Shown here piece by piece: positions 8,457-18,100 of a DNA stretch of 64,000 nt. The DNA comes from Niallia nealsonii. GTDB taxonomy: Bacteria; Bacillota; Bacilli; Bacillales; Cytobacillaceae. The stretch covers positions 17,233 through 81,232 of the forward strand of contig NZ_PISE01000006.1 in assembly GCF_002835805.1 (NCBI RefSeq). The letters are read 5' to 3'. How positions within the stretch are numbered: position 1 is the stretch's first letter; the number at the start of each line of letters is the position of its first letter. The position numbers and the translations under genes are program-made. The notes under the pieces are model-generated. The model did not search any database. It was not told where the DNA came from and saw only the letters and a list, made by a program, of their open reading frames with translations.

Positions 8457-8794
8457 CGATCCTTGTCCATTGTATGCTTACTTTTTGTATACTTCCTTAA
8501 TCCACTTTTTTATAATCAAACCTCTTATCACACCATTATTAAAAATGCAGTAATCGATTATAAAAATGATGGTTTCTTCTTTTTATGAATGCACACTAAA
8601 TCCATCTCTATTTTAATCGAAATGCTATATTAAAGTAAACTTTACGCTTTATGTCCATCATTATTGTAAAAAATAAACGTTTTAACCACTGTGACTAGGA
8701 TTTTTTATAGAAGCTATTGCTAGTTAAATGAATAATAGTAATTTAGAAAATAAAAAAGAGCTTGCTGTAAGCACAAGCTCTTTTTTGATTGCGA
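8457..8794. other. lepB-rplS gap
   Basis: This 338-base gap holds the rplS terminator at 8752-8786 and a weak candidate lepB promoter (8610-8639, minus). A small inverted repeat TAAAG-TTTA-CTTTA overlaps the candidate -35. I see no other feature. Confidence 0.5.
8752..8786 (-). terminator. Terminator after rplS
   Basis: A perfect 13-bp stem AAAAAAGAGCTTG/CAAGCTCTTTTTT (8752-8764 and 8774-8786) lies 9 bases past the rplS stop. It could work on both strands. Confidence 0.92.
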
Positions 8795-9139
8795 TTATCG
8801 AATTTCTTTAATACGAGCTTTTTTACCACGTAGGTTACGTAGGTAGTAAAGTTTAGCACGGCGAACTTTACCGCGACGAATAACTTCAAGCTTCGCAATT
8901 TTTGGTGTGTTAACAGGGAAAGTACGTTCAACGCCTACTCCGTAAGAAACTTTACGCACTGTAAAAGTTTCGCTAATTCCACCACCACGACGCTTAATCA
9001 CAACACCTTCGTATACCTGAATACGCTCGCGAGTACCCTCAACAACTTTAACGTGTACACGTACAGTGTCACCAGGACGGAACGCAGGAAGATCTGAACG
9101 AAGTTGTTCTTTTGTGATTTCTTCTATTAATTTTTGCAT
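8795..9139 (-). CDS. rplS: 50S ribosomal protein L19
   Basis: L19 sits at the 30S-50S interface of the ribosome. The whole family pattern is present: [19 protein letters not shown], then [20 protein letters not shown] and a basic C-terminus [15 protein letters not shown]. The frame extends upstream to 9205, but that part falls in the leader RNA. The start at 9139 (MQKLIEEIT) has an AAGGAG ribosome site and gives 114 residues, the normal length. It has its own promoter (9257-9285), an L19-type leader that probably mediates autoregulation, and its own terminator, so it is a monocistronic unit downstream of trmD. Confidence 0.98.
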   Translation of the reverse strand: MQKLIEEITKEQLRSDLPAFRPGDTVRVHVKVVEGTRERIQVYEGVVIKRRGGGISETFTVRKVSYGVGVERTFPVNTPKIAKLEVIRRGKVRRAKLYYLRNLRGKKARIKEIR

Positions 9140-9144
9140 CGTTT

Positions 9145-9210
9145 TCAACTCCTTCCAACGGACGCTCTTGCACTCATATATAAGAGAACTCTTGCAGCGG
9201 AACATCGTTT
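9145..9210 (-). promoter_or_regulatory. L19 autoregulatory leader
   Basis: The rplS 5' leader contains the hairpin CCGCTGCAAGAG ... GAGTGCAAGAGCG, then TCCGTTGGAAGGAG overlapping the ribosome site. This agrees with my recollection of the Bacillus L19 leader family, in which L19 represses its own mRNA. Ligand binding is inferred. Confidence 0.7.
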
Positions 9211-9256
9211 ATAAGACAAAAGTTCAGAAATAAATTCTGCTTAAGTCACAAGTGTT

Positions 9257-9285
9257 ATCTTATCATAAAAAACATGCAACATCAA
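9257..9285 (-). promoter_or_regulatory. rplS promoter (sigma-A)
   Basis: The minus strand has -35 TTGATG (9280-9285), a 17-base spacer and -10 TAAGAT (9257-9262), in the gap between trmD and rplS just upstream of the L19 leader. Confidence 0.65.
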
Positions 9286-9288
9286 TAT

Positions 9289-10026
9289 CTAATCTATTGT
9301 TTTTTTCAATTCTTCTAGCATTTTTTTCTGTTTATCTGTTAACAGATAGTTTTCTAACAGATCAGGGCGCCTCTTGAGCGTTCTTCTAAGAGATTCCTTC
9401 TCTCGCCATTCTTCAATATAAGCATGATTGCCAGAAAGAAGTGTATCAGGAACCTTCATTCCTCTAAAATCTGCTGGACGGGTGTAGTGAGGGTGTTCAA
9501 GCAGACCTGTACTAAAAGAATCATTTTCATGTGACGCAACTTTCCCTAGTACCCCAGGAAGAAGGCGGACAACACTGTCTATAACGACCATGGAACCGAG
9601 TTCGCCGCCAGTAAGGACATAATCGCCGATAGAAATCTCATCTGTTACTAAATGTTCTCTAATTCTTTCATCATAGCCTTCATAGTGGCCGCAAATAAAT
9701 ATTAAATGATCGTCTTTGGCAAGCTCTTCTGCCTTTTTCTGAGAGTATCTTTCTCCTTGGGGGCACATTAAAATAACGCGAGGTGAGGCACTTCCTTTGC
9801 CTTTTAAATCACTAACCGCATCAAAGATAGGCTGTGGCTTTAAAACCATGCCAGCGCCCCCTCCATACGGATAATCGTCAACAGATTGATGTTTATTATC
9901 AGAGTAGTCTCGAAAATTGACGATATTATAGGAAACCTTTTCTGCTTCTTTTGCTTTTTTTAATATAGAACTATTAAAAACCCCATCAAACATTTCTGGA
10001 AATAGTGTTAATACATCAATTTTCAT
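9289..10026 (-). CDS. trmD: tRNA (guanine37-N1)-methyltransferase
   Basis: TrmD methylates G37 next to the anticodon using S-adenosylmethionine, preventing +1 frameshifts. It is a SPOUT (trefoil-knot) enzyme: [20 protein letters not shown] at the start, [19 protein letters not shown] at about 57-75, [13 protein letters not shown] and the knot segment [17 protein letters not shown] at about 131-147. Length (245 aa) is typical. It overlaps the rimM stop by one base, so the pair is translationally coupled in the rpsP-khpA-ylqD-rimM-trmD operon. Confidence 0.98.
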   Translation of the reverse strand: MKIDVLTLFPEMFDGVFNSSILKKAKEAEKVSYNIVNFRDYSDNKHQSVDDYPYGGGAGMVLKPQPIFDAVSDLKGKGSASPRVILMCPQGERYSQKKAEELAKDDHLIFICGHYEGYDERIREHLVTDEISIGDYVLTGGELGSMVVIDSVVRLLPGVLGKVASHENDSFSTGLLEHPHYTRPADFRGMKVPDTLLSGNHAYIEEWREKESLRRTLKRRPDLLENYLLTDKQKKMLEELKKTID

Positions 10027-10541
10027 TAAAACAGCCCTTCCATCGGCTCAATAATCACTAGCTTTTCTTTTACATCTACCTTCATTACCACTTCTTCAAT
10101 ATAAGGAATAAGGATTTCTTCCTTATTTTCACCCTTCACTACCCAAACATCATTGGCACCAGGTGTTAAAATTTCTGTAATCTCGCCAAGCTCATTTCCT
10201 TCTATCGTTTGAACCTTACAGCCGATAATTTCATGAAAATAGTATTCATTTTCTGCAAGCTCCCCTAAATGACTTTCTGGAACTTTTAATAATCCGCCTT
10301 TCATATACTCTACTTGATTCACATTATCCAAATCAGCAAAAGTTAACAGATTAAAATTTTTATGTACACGATGACTTTTAATTACAAGTTCTAGCGGATC
10401 ACTTTTATCTGTTTGAAAAAAGTAAATTTCATTGCCTACTTTATAGCGTTCTTCCGGAAAATCAGTCCGTGAAATTACACGAACTTCGCCTCTAATACCA
10501 TGTGTATTAACTATTTTCCCAACATTAAACCATTTTTCCAT
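10026..10541 (-). CDS. rimM: 16S rRNA processing protein RimM
   Basis: RimM binds ribosomal protein S19 and helps mature the 30S head domain. The family start [20 protein letters not shown] is present, followed by the PRC-barrel domain ([13 protein letters not shown] ... ANDVWVVKG ... [11 protein letters not shown]). The frame is open to 10589, but I take the ATG at 10541, which has GAGGTG 6 bases upstream and yields 171 residues against 174 in B. subtilis. It lies 10 bases after ylqD and overlaps trmD by one base. Confidence 0.97.
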   Translation of the reverse strand: MEKWFNVGKIVNTHGIRGEVRVISRTDFPEERYKVGNEIYFFQTDKSDPLELVIKSHRVHKNFNLLTFADLDNVNQVEYMKGGLLKVPESHLGELAENEYYFHEIIGCKVQTIEGNELGEITEILTPGANDVWVVKGENKEEILIPYIEEVVMKVDVKEKLVIIEPMEGLF

Positions 10542-10551
10542 ATTTTCACCT

Positions 10552-10938
10552 CTAATGAATTTCATGAACGATTCCATCTTTAATAACAATCGTTTTCAAA
10601 GCAGTCTGGTCTTCCCAGCTATCGCCTTCTTTAATCTCCACAATCGCAGTTGCTTCTCGTTCTTCTATTTCACTGCCTAGTGGTAGTATATGTATTTGTT
10701 CCAATTGAAACTCAATCGCTGTCTTTTTTTTCATTCTTTTATTTCGTTCGTTTTTATAATAGCTTTTTATCTTTGTTTCTTGCAATACATAGTTGCGCAG
10801 CTGCTTTTTCTCTTCAAAAAGCAATTGTTCATGCTCTTTATCTAGCTGCATTATTTCATGTTTATATTTTTCAGTCAATCTGGCTTTTGTTTTCTCTGTT
10901 AGTATCTGCTTTACAATAACGGACTGGAGTATTTTCAT
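10552..10938 (-). CDS. ylqD: YlqD family protein
   Basis: This 128-residue protein matches the YlqD family by position (between khpA and rimM) and pattern: a short N-terminal strand [16 protein letters not shown], then a strongly charged coiled-coil helix (about residues 20-75) rich in Lys, Glu and Gln, and a small C-terminal beta part ending [11 protein letters not shown]. No catalytic motif is visible. The function is unknown; location in a ribosome-maturation operon suggests a role there, which is inference. Confidence 0.88.
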   Translation of the reverse strand: MKILQSVIVKQILTEKTKARLTEKYKHEIMQLDKEHEQLLFEEKKQLRNYVLQETKIKSYYKNERNKRMKKKTAIEFQLEQIHILPLGSEIEEREATAIVEIKEGDSWEDQTALKTIVIKDGIVHEIH

Positions 10939-10997
10939 CTTTTCCTCCTTAACAGATTCATTCTATTAAAAAAGGAGAAGGGTTTCCCCTCCTCCTC

Positions 10998-11228
10998 TCA
11001 TTTGCCTATTTCGATAATTAGCTTCTTCTGTTGTAATGATCCTGCCGAGTAAACAATCGTTCGAATCGCTTTTGCAACTCTTCCTTGCTTTCCAATTACC
11101 TTTCCGATGTCATTCTTGTTGACAGAAAGCAAATAAATGATGTGATTATCCTCTTCCGTAACTTGTACCGTTACTTCATCTGGAAAATCAACAAGGGGCT
11201 TAACAATCGTTTCTATAAGCTCTTTCAT
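10998..11228 (-). CDS. khpA: KH-domain RNA-binding protein KhpA
   Basis: A 76-residue single KH-domain protein (YlqC/KhpA). The RNA-binding loop is the segment IGKVIGKQGRVAKAIRTIV with the GKQG variant of the GxxG motif. KhpA pairs with KhpB (Jag) in other Firmicutes to bind RNAs and affect cell division; khpB is not in this window. It starts 12 bases after the rpsP stop and belongs to the same operon. Confidence 0.95.
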   Translation of the reverse strand: MKELIETIVKPLVDFPDEVTVQVTEEDNHIIYLLSVNKNDIGKVIGKQGRVAKAIRTIVYSAGSLQQKKLIIEIGK

Positions 11229-11240
11229 TTCCAGAACTAA

Positions 11241-11513
11241 TTACTTGCCGTTTTTGATATTGTGGAATTTTTCCATAATACCTTGGCTTGATAATAGGTT
11301 ACGAACTGTATCAGATGGTTTTGCACCATTTTGTAACCATTGTAGAGCTTTTTCTTCGTTGATGTCTACGATAGCAGGATTTGCTACTGGATTGTAAGTT
11401 CCTACTGTTTCAATGAAACGTCCATCACGTGGTGAACGAGAATCTGCTACTACGATACGATAAAAAGGAGATTTATTTGCTCCCATACGTTTTAAACGAA
11501 TTTTTACTGCCAT
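11241..11513 (-). CDS. rpsP: 30S ribosomal protein S16
   Basis: S16 is an early 30S assembly protein. The sequence is standard: [20 protein letters not shown], then [19 protein letters not shown] and [20 protein letters not shown]. It has 90 residues and a GGAGGTG ribosome site. It is the first gene of rpsP-khpA-ylqD-rimM-trmD, with a strong promoter at 11552-11580 that lies in the ffh-rpsP gap, so the unit can be transcribed independently of ffh. Confidence 0.98.
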   Translation of the reverse strand: MAVKIRLKRMGANKSPFYRIVVADSRSPRDGRFIETVGTYNPVANPAIVDINEEKALQWLQNGAKPSDTVRNLLSSQGIMEKFHNIKNGK

Positions 11514-11551
11514 TTAAAATTGCACCTCCGAATAGTTTCACACAAGATAGT

Positions 11552-11580
11552 ATATTATCAATTGTTTGCCTGTTTGTAAA
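11552..11580 (-). promoter_or_regulatory. rpsP operon promoter (sigma-A)
   Basis: The minus strand has -35 TTTACA (11575-11580), a 17-base spacer and -10 TAATAT (11552-11557), about 40 bases upstream of the rpsP ATG. Confidence 0.85.
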
Positions 11581-11644
11581 GTGTTTTTTCTTGTCAGACT
11601 TTACATTCTTAGCAAATTCTTTTTATCTTGCGGTTTTTTCCTGT

Positions 11645-12997
11645 TTAAAATGGATTAAAAGGTAATTTAAAGCCACCTTTTTTCTTGCCTTTTTGACCCA
11701 TATTGGTCATTTGTTTCATCATTTTTTTCATGTCTTCAAACTGTTTTAGAAGTCTGTTTACTTCAGGAACGGTTCTGCCGCTTCCTTTTGCAATACGTTT
11801 TCTTCTATTGGCATTGATAATTTCTGGATGTTCTTTTTCCTCTTTTGTCATGGAGCGGATAATCGCTTCCACATGGGCAATTTGCTTTTCATCTACCTGC
11901 AAATTATTTAAGCCTTTAATTTTATTTGCGCCAGGCATCATTTTTAGGAGTTCATCAAGTGGTCCCATATTTCTTACCTGTCCTAATTGTTCAAGGAAAT
12001 CATCAAAAGTGAAAGAAGCTGTTTTTATTTTCTTTTCCAATTCTCTCGCTTTTTCCTCATCTACATTAATCTGCGCTTTTTCAATTAAGCTTAAAACATC
12101 ACCCATCCCAAGTATTCTGGATGCCATACGTTCTGGATGAAATGGCTCTAACGCATCCATTTTTTCCCCTAAACCGACAAACTTAATCGGCGTTTGGGTA
12201 ACAGAACGTATAGAAAGAGCTGCCCCGCCTCGTGTATCTCCATCGAGTTTGGTTAATACAACCCCTGTTAATCCAAGCTGGTCATTAAAGCTGCCAGCAA
12301 CATTAACAGCATCTTGTCCTGTCATTGCGTCAACAACAAGGAAAATTTCATCAGGTTTTGTTAGTTCTTTTATCTGCTTTAATTCATCCATTAGAGCTTC
12401 ATCTACATGCAAACGACCTGCTGTATCAATTAAAACATAATCATGATGATCTTCTTTTGCCTTTGCAATTGCTTGTTTGGCAATTTCAACAGGGCTGACT
12501 TGATCACCAAGAGAAAAAACCGGGAAATCTAATTGTTTCCCTAAAGTTTCTAGCTGTTTAATGGCTGCGGGACGATAAATATCCGCTGCAACAAGAAGAG
12601 GGTTTCGATTATGTTTTTTACGCAATAAATTAGCTAATTTTCCAGTTGTAGTGGTTTTCCCTGCCCCTTGCAATCCAACCATCATAATAACAGTTGGGGG
12701 ACGATTGGAAACAGCAATTTTGCTTTGTTCCCCACCCATCAGTTCTGTCAGCTCTTCTTTTACTACTTTAATAACTTGCTGCCCAGGAGTTAAACTTTTC
12801 AGCACTTCTTGTCCAACTGCACGTTCGCCAACTTTTTTCACGAACTCTTTCACTACTTTAAAGTTAACATCCGCTTCTAATAAGGCAAGGCGAACTTCAC
12901 GCATCATTTCTTTTACATCCGCTTCATTAACTTTCCCTTTTCCGCGAATCTTTTGAATTGTATTCTGCAGTCGGTCAGCTAACCCTTCAAATGCCAT
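11645..12997 (-). CDS. ffh: Signal recognition particle protein Ffh
   Basis: Ffh is the SRP GTPase that binds signal peptides and 4.5S RNA and delivers ribosomes to FtsY. Domains in order: N domain (1-90), G domain with G1 GLQGAGKTTTTGKLA (about 107), DIYRPAAIKQL, G3 DTAGRLH (about 190) and G4 TKLDGDTRGG (about 247), then a Met-rich M domain (about 325-450) with helices such as MMKQMTNMGQ that form the signal-peptide groove. The 450-residue length is usual. It follows ylxM by 12 bases and shares its promoter at 13385-13413. Confidence 0.98.
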   Translation of the reverse strand: MAFEGLADRLQNTIQKIRGKGKVNEADVKEMMREVRLALLEADVNFKVVKEFVKKVGERAVGQEVLKSLTPGQQVIKVVKEELTELMGGEQSKIAVSNRPPTVIMMVGLQGAGKTTTTGKLANLLRKKHNRNPLLVAADIYRPAAIKQLETLGKQLDFPVFSLGDQVSPVEIAKQAIAKAKEDHHDYVLIDTAGRLHVDEALMDELKQIKELTKPDEIFLVVDAMTGQDAVNVAGSFNDQLGLTGVVLTKLDGDTRGGAALSIRSVTQTPIKFVGLGEKMDALEPFHPERMASRILGMGDVLSLIEKAQINVDEEKARELEKKIKTASFTFDDFLEQLGQVRNMGPLDELLKMMPGANKIKGLNNLQVDEKQIAHVEAIIRSMTKEEKEHPEIINANRRKRIAKGSGRTVPEVNRLLKQFEDMKKMMKQMTNMGQKGKKKGGFKLPFNPF

Positions 12998-13009
12998 ACG
13001 TCAGCCTCC

Positions 13010-13342
13010 TTAATCTAATTCCTCCAGCTCAATAATTGCCTTTTGCAGCGCAGAAACAGAATAGTTGCCTTTATCGAGCATTTCTTTCATCTGTGCCAAA
13101 AGTGCAGTGCGCTCTTGAAACTTCTGGAGCAATAATAATTTATTCTCATATTCCTCAAGCATTGCTTCTGTACGTTTAATATTATCATAAACCGCTTGAC
13201 GACTTACATCATATTCGTCTGCAATTTCACCAAGAGAATAATCATCCAAATAATAAAGAGACATATAGCTTCGTTGCTTCGGTGTCAACAGCGATTGATA
13301 AAAATCGTAAAGATAATTCATGCGTGTTGTTTTTTCAAGCAT
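13010..13342 (-). CDS. ylxM: UPF0122 HTH protein YlxM
   Basis: YlxM is a small helix-turn-helix protein always found beside ffh. The sigma-70 region-4-like HTH spans about residues 15-60 ([20 protein letters not shown], then [19 protein letters not shown]), and the C-terminal half is a coiled coil. It has been linked to SRP function in streptococci (family knowledge). It is the first gene of ylxM-ffh, with a near-perfect sigma-A promoter 43 bases upstream of its start. Confidence 0.95.
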   Translation of the reverse strand: MLEKTTRMNYLYDFYQSLLTPKQRSYMSLYYLDDYSLGEIADEYDVSRQAVYDNIKRTEAMLEEYENKLLLLQKFQERTALLAQMKEMLDKGNYSVSALQKAIIELEELD

Positions 13343-13384
13343 CGAAAATACCTCCGTGTTAAGTCAAAAGCCTTTACATTGAAT

Positions 13385-13413
13385 ATTTTACACAGAGTAT
13401 ATATATATGTCAA
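13385..13413 (-). promoter_or_regulatory. ylxM-ffh promoter (sigma-A)
   Basis: The minus strand has a consensus -35 TTGACA (13408-13413), a 17-base TA-rich spacer and -10 TAAAAT (13385-13390), directly upstream of ylxM. Confidence 0.9.
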
Positions 13414-13442
13414 GATTTTATCTTTACAAGAATATTAGCATA

Positions 13443-13620
13443 TCATTTTTTATAGTATTTTTTACAGGAAGATAATCGAGGACTTTTACATTTTTCTTTA
13501 AAACAGATGAAATTCTCTGCCGGTAAGATACTGTTTGGGGTGTATACTGGTAAGCTAGAGTTCTTTCCCATCTCGTAAGGCTGATGAGTTGCCAAAAAAT
13601 TCGTCTTTTCTTTATATTAG
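13443..13620. repeat. Possible dispersed intergenic element
   Basis: This segment lies between the ylxM promoter and the terminator at 13639-13670. Both strands have protein-like short frames: minus encodes HQPYEMGKNSSLPVYTPNSI in an open run of about 57 codons (ATG at 13571, stop at 13443), and plus encodes MKFSAGKILFGVYTGKLEFF in a 23-codon frame. Neither has a ribosome site. The stretch holds two similar blocks, GGTAAGATACTG and GGTAAGCTAGAG. I suspect a repeated non-coding element; a genome self-comparison would decide. Confidence 0.35.
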
Positions 13621-13638
13621 ACCAATCATGGTTAAAGC

Positions 13639-13670
13639 AAAAAGAGAGGAACTATAAATCCCCCTCTTTT
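13639..13670 (-). terminator. Terminator downstream of the small membrane gene
   Basis: Stem AAAAGAGAGG/CCCCTCTTTT (arms about 13641-13650 and 13661-13670, one mismatch) lies just after the membrane gene stop at 13687. T-rich sequence follows on the minus strand. Confidence 0.65.
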
Positions 13671-13686
13671 CACTTTAGATGTTCAC

Positions 13687-13947
13687 TCAAATACTCACTA
13701 GTATCAGAATACTACTTGGAATAGCAATCAGCAAAACGCCAATGATTTTTAGGCGCACGCCAGAAAGACTCGTTAAAAATAACGTTTCTGCTTCCACTGT
13801 TAAAATATTCTCTTCATTTGTTAAATAGCTGGGGCTATTTAGCATATTTCCTAAATGATAATAAGCTTTATGCTGAATAAGATGGCCTTTTACCAATAGA
13901 AGAATACCAATAACAATAAAAATGGATATAAATATTTGCAGAAAAAT
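13687..13947 (-). CDS. Small two-helix membrane protein, unusual start
   Basis: I do not recognise this gene. The frame encodes an N-terminal membrane helix IFLQIFISIFIVIGILLLV, a polar middle of about 45 residues and a C-terminal helix LKIIGVLLIAIPSSILILVS. ATG or TTG starts would cut off the first helix (TTG at 13896). A perfect GGGAGGG ribosome site at 13954-13960 lies 7 bases before an ATT codon at 13947, and CTG (13941) is the other option. I list the ATT start (86 aa). The gene sits between the ftsY terminator and its own terminator. The frame looks intact, so a rare start or a lost ATG are both possible. Confidence 0.55.
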   Translation of the reverse strand: MFLQIFISIFIVIGILLLVKGHLIQHKAYYHLGNMLNSPSYLTNEENILTVEAETLFLTSLSGVRLKIIGVLLIAIPSSILILVSI

Positions 13948-14044
13948 GGGAATCCCTCCCTACTTTTTGCTCTGTTTTTAGTATGAATCCTTTTTTTATA
14001 TTTATAACCTTTAATCAATTGGTAAATTTTATCTTATTCATAAA

Positions 14045-14076
14045 AAATAGCGGAGAAGTTCATTTCTCCGCTGTTT
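14045..14076 (-). terminator. Terminator after ftsY
   Basis: A perfect 9-bp GC-rich stem AGCGGAGAA/TTCTCCGCT (14049-14057 and 14064-14072) begins 5 bases past the ftsY stop and is followed on the minus strand by ATTTTTT. Confidence 0.92.
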
Positions 14077-14077
14077 T

Positions 14078-15070
14078 TTATTCTTCAGCTTCTTCCACAA
14101 GATTAGAAAATAATCCGTACACATATTTTTCTGCATCAAAGTTTTGCAGATCATCCATTTTTTCCCCTAAACCAACTAGTTTAACTGGGATTTTCAGTTC
14201 ATTGCGGATGGCAAGTACAATTCCACCCTTTGCAGTGCCATCTAATTTTGTAAGAACGATACCACTCACATTTGTCGCTTCTTTAAAGGTTTTAGCCTGC
14301 ACCAGTGCATTTTGTCCTGTTGTTGCATCGAGCACCAACAATACCTCATGAGGCGCTCCTGGAACTTCTCGTTCTATTACTCGTTTCACCTTTTCCAACT
14401 CATTCATTAAGTTTACTTTATTTTGCAGGCGACCTGCTGTATCACATAATAAAATATCTGCTTGGCGTGATTTAGCTGCATGAATAGCATCATACATAAC
14501 AGCTGCCGGGTCAGAGCCAGCGACTTGTTTAATTACATCCACTCCAACACGTTCTCCCCATACCTCAAGCTGTTCAATTGCACCAGCACGAAAAGTATCT
14601 CCTGCAGCCATAAGCACTTTTTTGCCTTCTGATTTATAAAGGTGAGCCAATTTTCCAATTGTCGTCGTTTTTCCTACACCATTTACACCAACAAATAAAA
14701 TAACTGTTAATCCATCTTTTTGCATATTAATGGCAGACATAGATTCATCGCCAGCTTGTTCATAAATAGTAACCAATTTCTCAGAAATAACAGCTTGCAC
14801 TTCTCTTGGATCTTGAATGTTTTTTCTTTTTACTTCTTTTTTCAATTCATCGACTAATTCCATTACTGTATCGAAACCAACATCTGCACCAATTAGAATT
14901 TCTTCCAGCTCTTCGAAAAAATCTTCATCCACTTTGCGATAGCGTGATACAAGATCATTTACTTTTTCAGAAAAATTATTTCTTGTTTTAGATAAACCGT
15001 CTTTAAATTTTTCTGTCACTGCATTTGTCTGCTGAGACATCTTTTCCTTTAATTTCTTAAAAAAGCTCAT
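14078..15070 (-). CDS. ftsY: SRP receptor FtsY
   Basis: FtsY is the membrane-associated SRP receptor GTPase that docks Ffh-ribosome complexes at the Sec translocon. N domain: about 20-110. G domain: G1 GVNGVGKTTTIGKLA (about 133), DTFRAGAIEQLEVW, G3 DTAGRLQ (about 212), and G4 TKLDGTAKGG (about 271) followed by the GLGEKMDDLQNFD closing motif. The acidic A domain of E. coli FtsY is missing, as is usual in Bacillus; length 330 aa against 329. It starts 34 bases after smc, and rnc-smc-ftsY is the classic operon. Confidence 0.98.
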   Translation of the reverse strand: MSFFKKLKEKMSQQTNAVTEKFKDGLSKTRNNFSEKVNDLVSRYRKVDEDFFEELEEILIGADVGFDTVMELVDELKKEVKRKNIQDPREVQAVISEKLVTIYEQAGDESMSAINMQKDGLTVILFVGVNGVGKTTTIGKLAHLYKSEGKKVLMAAGDTFRAGAIEQLEVWGERVGVDVIKQVAGSDPAAVMYDAIHAAKSRQADILLCDTAGRLQNKVNLMNELEKVKRVIEREVPGAPHEVLLVLDATTGQNALVQAKTFKEATNVSGIVLTKLDGTAKGGIVLAIRNELKIPVKLVGLGEKMDDLQNFDAEKYVYGLFSNLVEEAEE

Positions 15071-15104
15071 AGTTACCCTTCTCTCTCTATCTAAGTAAAA
15101 TTAA

Positions 15105-18100
15105 TTATGTTGCAACAAGTTCATCCATTTCACTTATGCGCACAGATACTAATTTTGACACACCTGATTCTTGCATCGTCACTCCATATAAAACATCTGC
15201 TTCTTCCATTGTTCCTTTGCGGTGTGTAATCACAATAAATTGTGTTTCGGAGCTGTATGATTTTAAATAGGAACTAAAACGAAATACATTTGCCTCATCC
15301 AAAGCTGCTTCTACTTCATCCAAAATGCAAAATGGAACAGGACGGATTTTTAGAATGGAAAATAACAAAGCTATTGCAGTCAACGCTCTTTCGCCGCCTG
15401 ATAAAAGTCCAAGATTTTGCAGCTTTTTCCCAGGAGGCTGTGCAACAATTTCGACTCCTGTATTTAATAAGTCTTCTGGATTCGTTAAACGCAAATCTGC
15501 TCGTCCCCCGCCAAATAAACTTTGGAAAATCGGTTCAAAATGGGTTCTGATTCCCTCAAATGTTTCTTTAAATCGTTTTGTCATTTCATCGTCCATTTCA
15601 TCAATAACTTGGTACAAAGTATCTTTTGCATTTTCTAGATCCGTTTTTTGTTCTAATAAAAAGTCATGACGCTCTGAAACTCGCTCATATTCTTCAATGG
15701 CGCCTAAATTAACTGTCCCAAGTTCTTCAATGACAAGTTTGATTAATTTCACCTTTTTGCGCGCCACTTCTACTTCCATTGTAAGAGGATAATCTACTTT
15801 CGCCCCTTCATATGTCAACAAATATTCTTCTCTAAGCTGAGAAAGTCTTGTATCCAATTCTACATCAATACGATTTAATTTAATCTCTTCATCCTTTAGC
15901 GCTTGAACCATTCCACGATGGATTCGGCGATTTTCCTTTGTTTCCATTTCAAGGTCTTCAAGCGCTGTTTGCAGTTTTAAACGCTCTTCTCTTCTACTGG
16001 AAATCAGTTGGATTGTTTCCTTTTTCTCCGCAGATTTTTGCTCCGCTGCCGTTTCTAAATATTCTTCTCCAGAATTGCTGGATGTCATTTCAGAGGAAAG
16101 CAGCTCCAAATCCTCTGTTACATTGCCCCATTTTTTTTGATTCTCATCCCACTCAAAAGTTAATGCAGCAAGCTTTTCTTCTGCATGAGCCAATTGCTCT
16201 TTCTTTGCTGCATCTTGAACCCTTAATTCCCCAATTTCTTTTGAAACAGCATCTTTTGAAACACTTTGTTTATTTTTTTGCTCTGTTAATTGGGCAATCT
16301 CTTTCTCTAACACGACTATTTTTTGCTTTTGCTCATTTAATAAAGAAAAAAGCTCATTTTGTCTTGTTTCGAGCGTCTCTTTTTCTTTTTGAAAATCTGT
16401 TTTATTGCGATCATATTGAGTTAATTTTTCGTTCATGGTTCGTTCTGCAAATTCAATCTCTTTTAAATCATCTTTCCTTCCTTGCATTTGAAAACGGAGA
16501 TCTTCTTCATGCAAACGAAGTTTTCCTACACTGTCTTCTTCTATCAAAAGCAGCTCTTTGCCATTTCTTAATTGGTCTTCCCATTTAAGAGATGTTTTTT
16601 CCATTTCAAAAATCTTCTGTTTTAGCTCTTCCAATTCTCCTTTTCGCGTTAGAATGGATGCAGATTTTTGTTTGATGGCACCGCCTGTCATAGAACCGCC
16701 TGGATTGACAATTTCTCCCTCTAATGTTACAAAGCGCGAACGATATTGCAAAAGCTTCGCCATTTCATTGGCGCCTTTTAAATCTTTCGTAATCACAACA
16801 TTTCCGAGTAGATTGCCAATAATTTCTTTATATTTAAGATCATAACTAATAAGCTCTGCCGCTACCCCCATATAAGAAGGATGATTTTCTATTAAACGGC
16901 GCTGAGATTCTGCCAGGATTTTTCCTTTAATCACATTCATCGGCAAAAAGGTTGCTCGTCCGTAGCCATTTTTCTTTAAGAAGTTAATGGCTTCCCGACC
17001 ATTTGCTTCTGTTTCGACCACAATATGCTGCATGCTGCCACCAAGAGCAATTTCCATGCTGACACTGTAATTTTTCGGCACTTGCATTAATTCTGCAACT
17101 GCCCCGTGAATACCCATTAATGATTTGCCCCGCGCTTTTAATACCTCTTTAACCCCTTGGAAAAAGCCTGCATAATCCTCTTCTAATTCCTCAAGCATCT
17201 CTTTTCTCGACTTGGCTTGTTGAATAAACTGATAAGATTGATACATAGACTTTTCAATTTTTTCTAGTTTCGCTTTTGTTTGATCGACAACTGCTAACTT
17301 TTCTTTCAAAAAACCATTTACTTCTTCTAGTTCCCTAGACAAGCTTTCTATTTTCGCTATTATCTCCTGTTTTTGGCCGAAAATGCTTTGTCTTTCACGG
17401 ATATATTTTTCATTATCTGCTTCAAGCTCCGTTGTTCTGCGGCTTTGAGTGTCTAACTGCTGTTTAATATAATTGCTTTCATTTTTAGCGGCAGCCTGTT
17501 CACTGAGGAACTCAAAATAATCGCTTTTTAATGTTTCGAGCTTTTCTTCTAAATTTTCACTATATAATTGTAAGTTTTGTTCATTTTTCTTTAGCTTTTC
17601 TTCAATTTGTGCTGCCTCTACTTGCAAATTGCTTACAAGATACTGTTGTTTGCTTTTTTCTTTCTCTAACCCATCTACACGATTTTTTAGTTCCAGCTTA
17701 TTTTTCTCTAACTGTTCCCTATTTTGTGTAGCATTCTTTTTTCTTTCTTTCAGAACCTCTTTTTTGCCCTCTAATTTTTCAAGTTCTTCACTGACTAGAA
17801 GCAACACTGCTTGAAGATCATCAATCGATTCATCTAGCGCCGAAATATGATTTTTTATTTCTTCCATCTTTGCTTCTTTGCCTTGCAATAAAGAAGACAA
17901 TGTCAATTCCTCTTGCTTGTACTTTTCTAGACTATTAGTTGCTTTTTGATATTTTTGATGGGCTTCTTCAATATCATAAACCATTAAAGCTACTTCAATT
18001 TGCTCTAAATTCTCTTTTTGTTCTAAATAGTCTTTTGCTATGGAAGCTTGAATTTTTAGAGGTTCTACTTGCCCTTCTAGTTCAGACAAAATATCGTTGA

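Noticed and set aside
8743..8931. 62-aa minus frame overlapping rplS
   Set aside because: It is out of frame with rplS and runs into the terminator hairpin.
9140..9205. N-terminal extension of rplS
   Set aside because: Those codons fall in the structured L19 leader; the ATG at 9139 has the ribosome site and gives normal length.
15938..16588. 216-aa plus-strand frame inside smc
   Set aside because: Long and Phe/Leu-rich because it is the complement of a Lys/Glu-rich coiled-coil gene. smc is certain.
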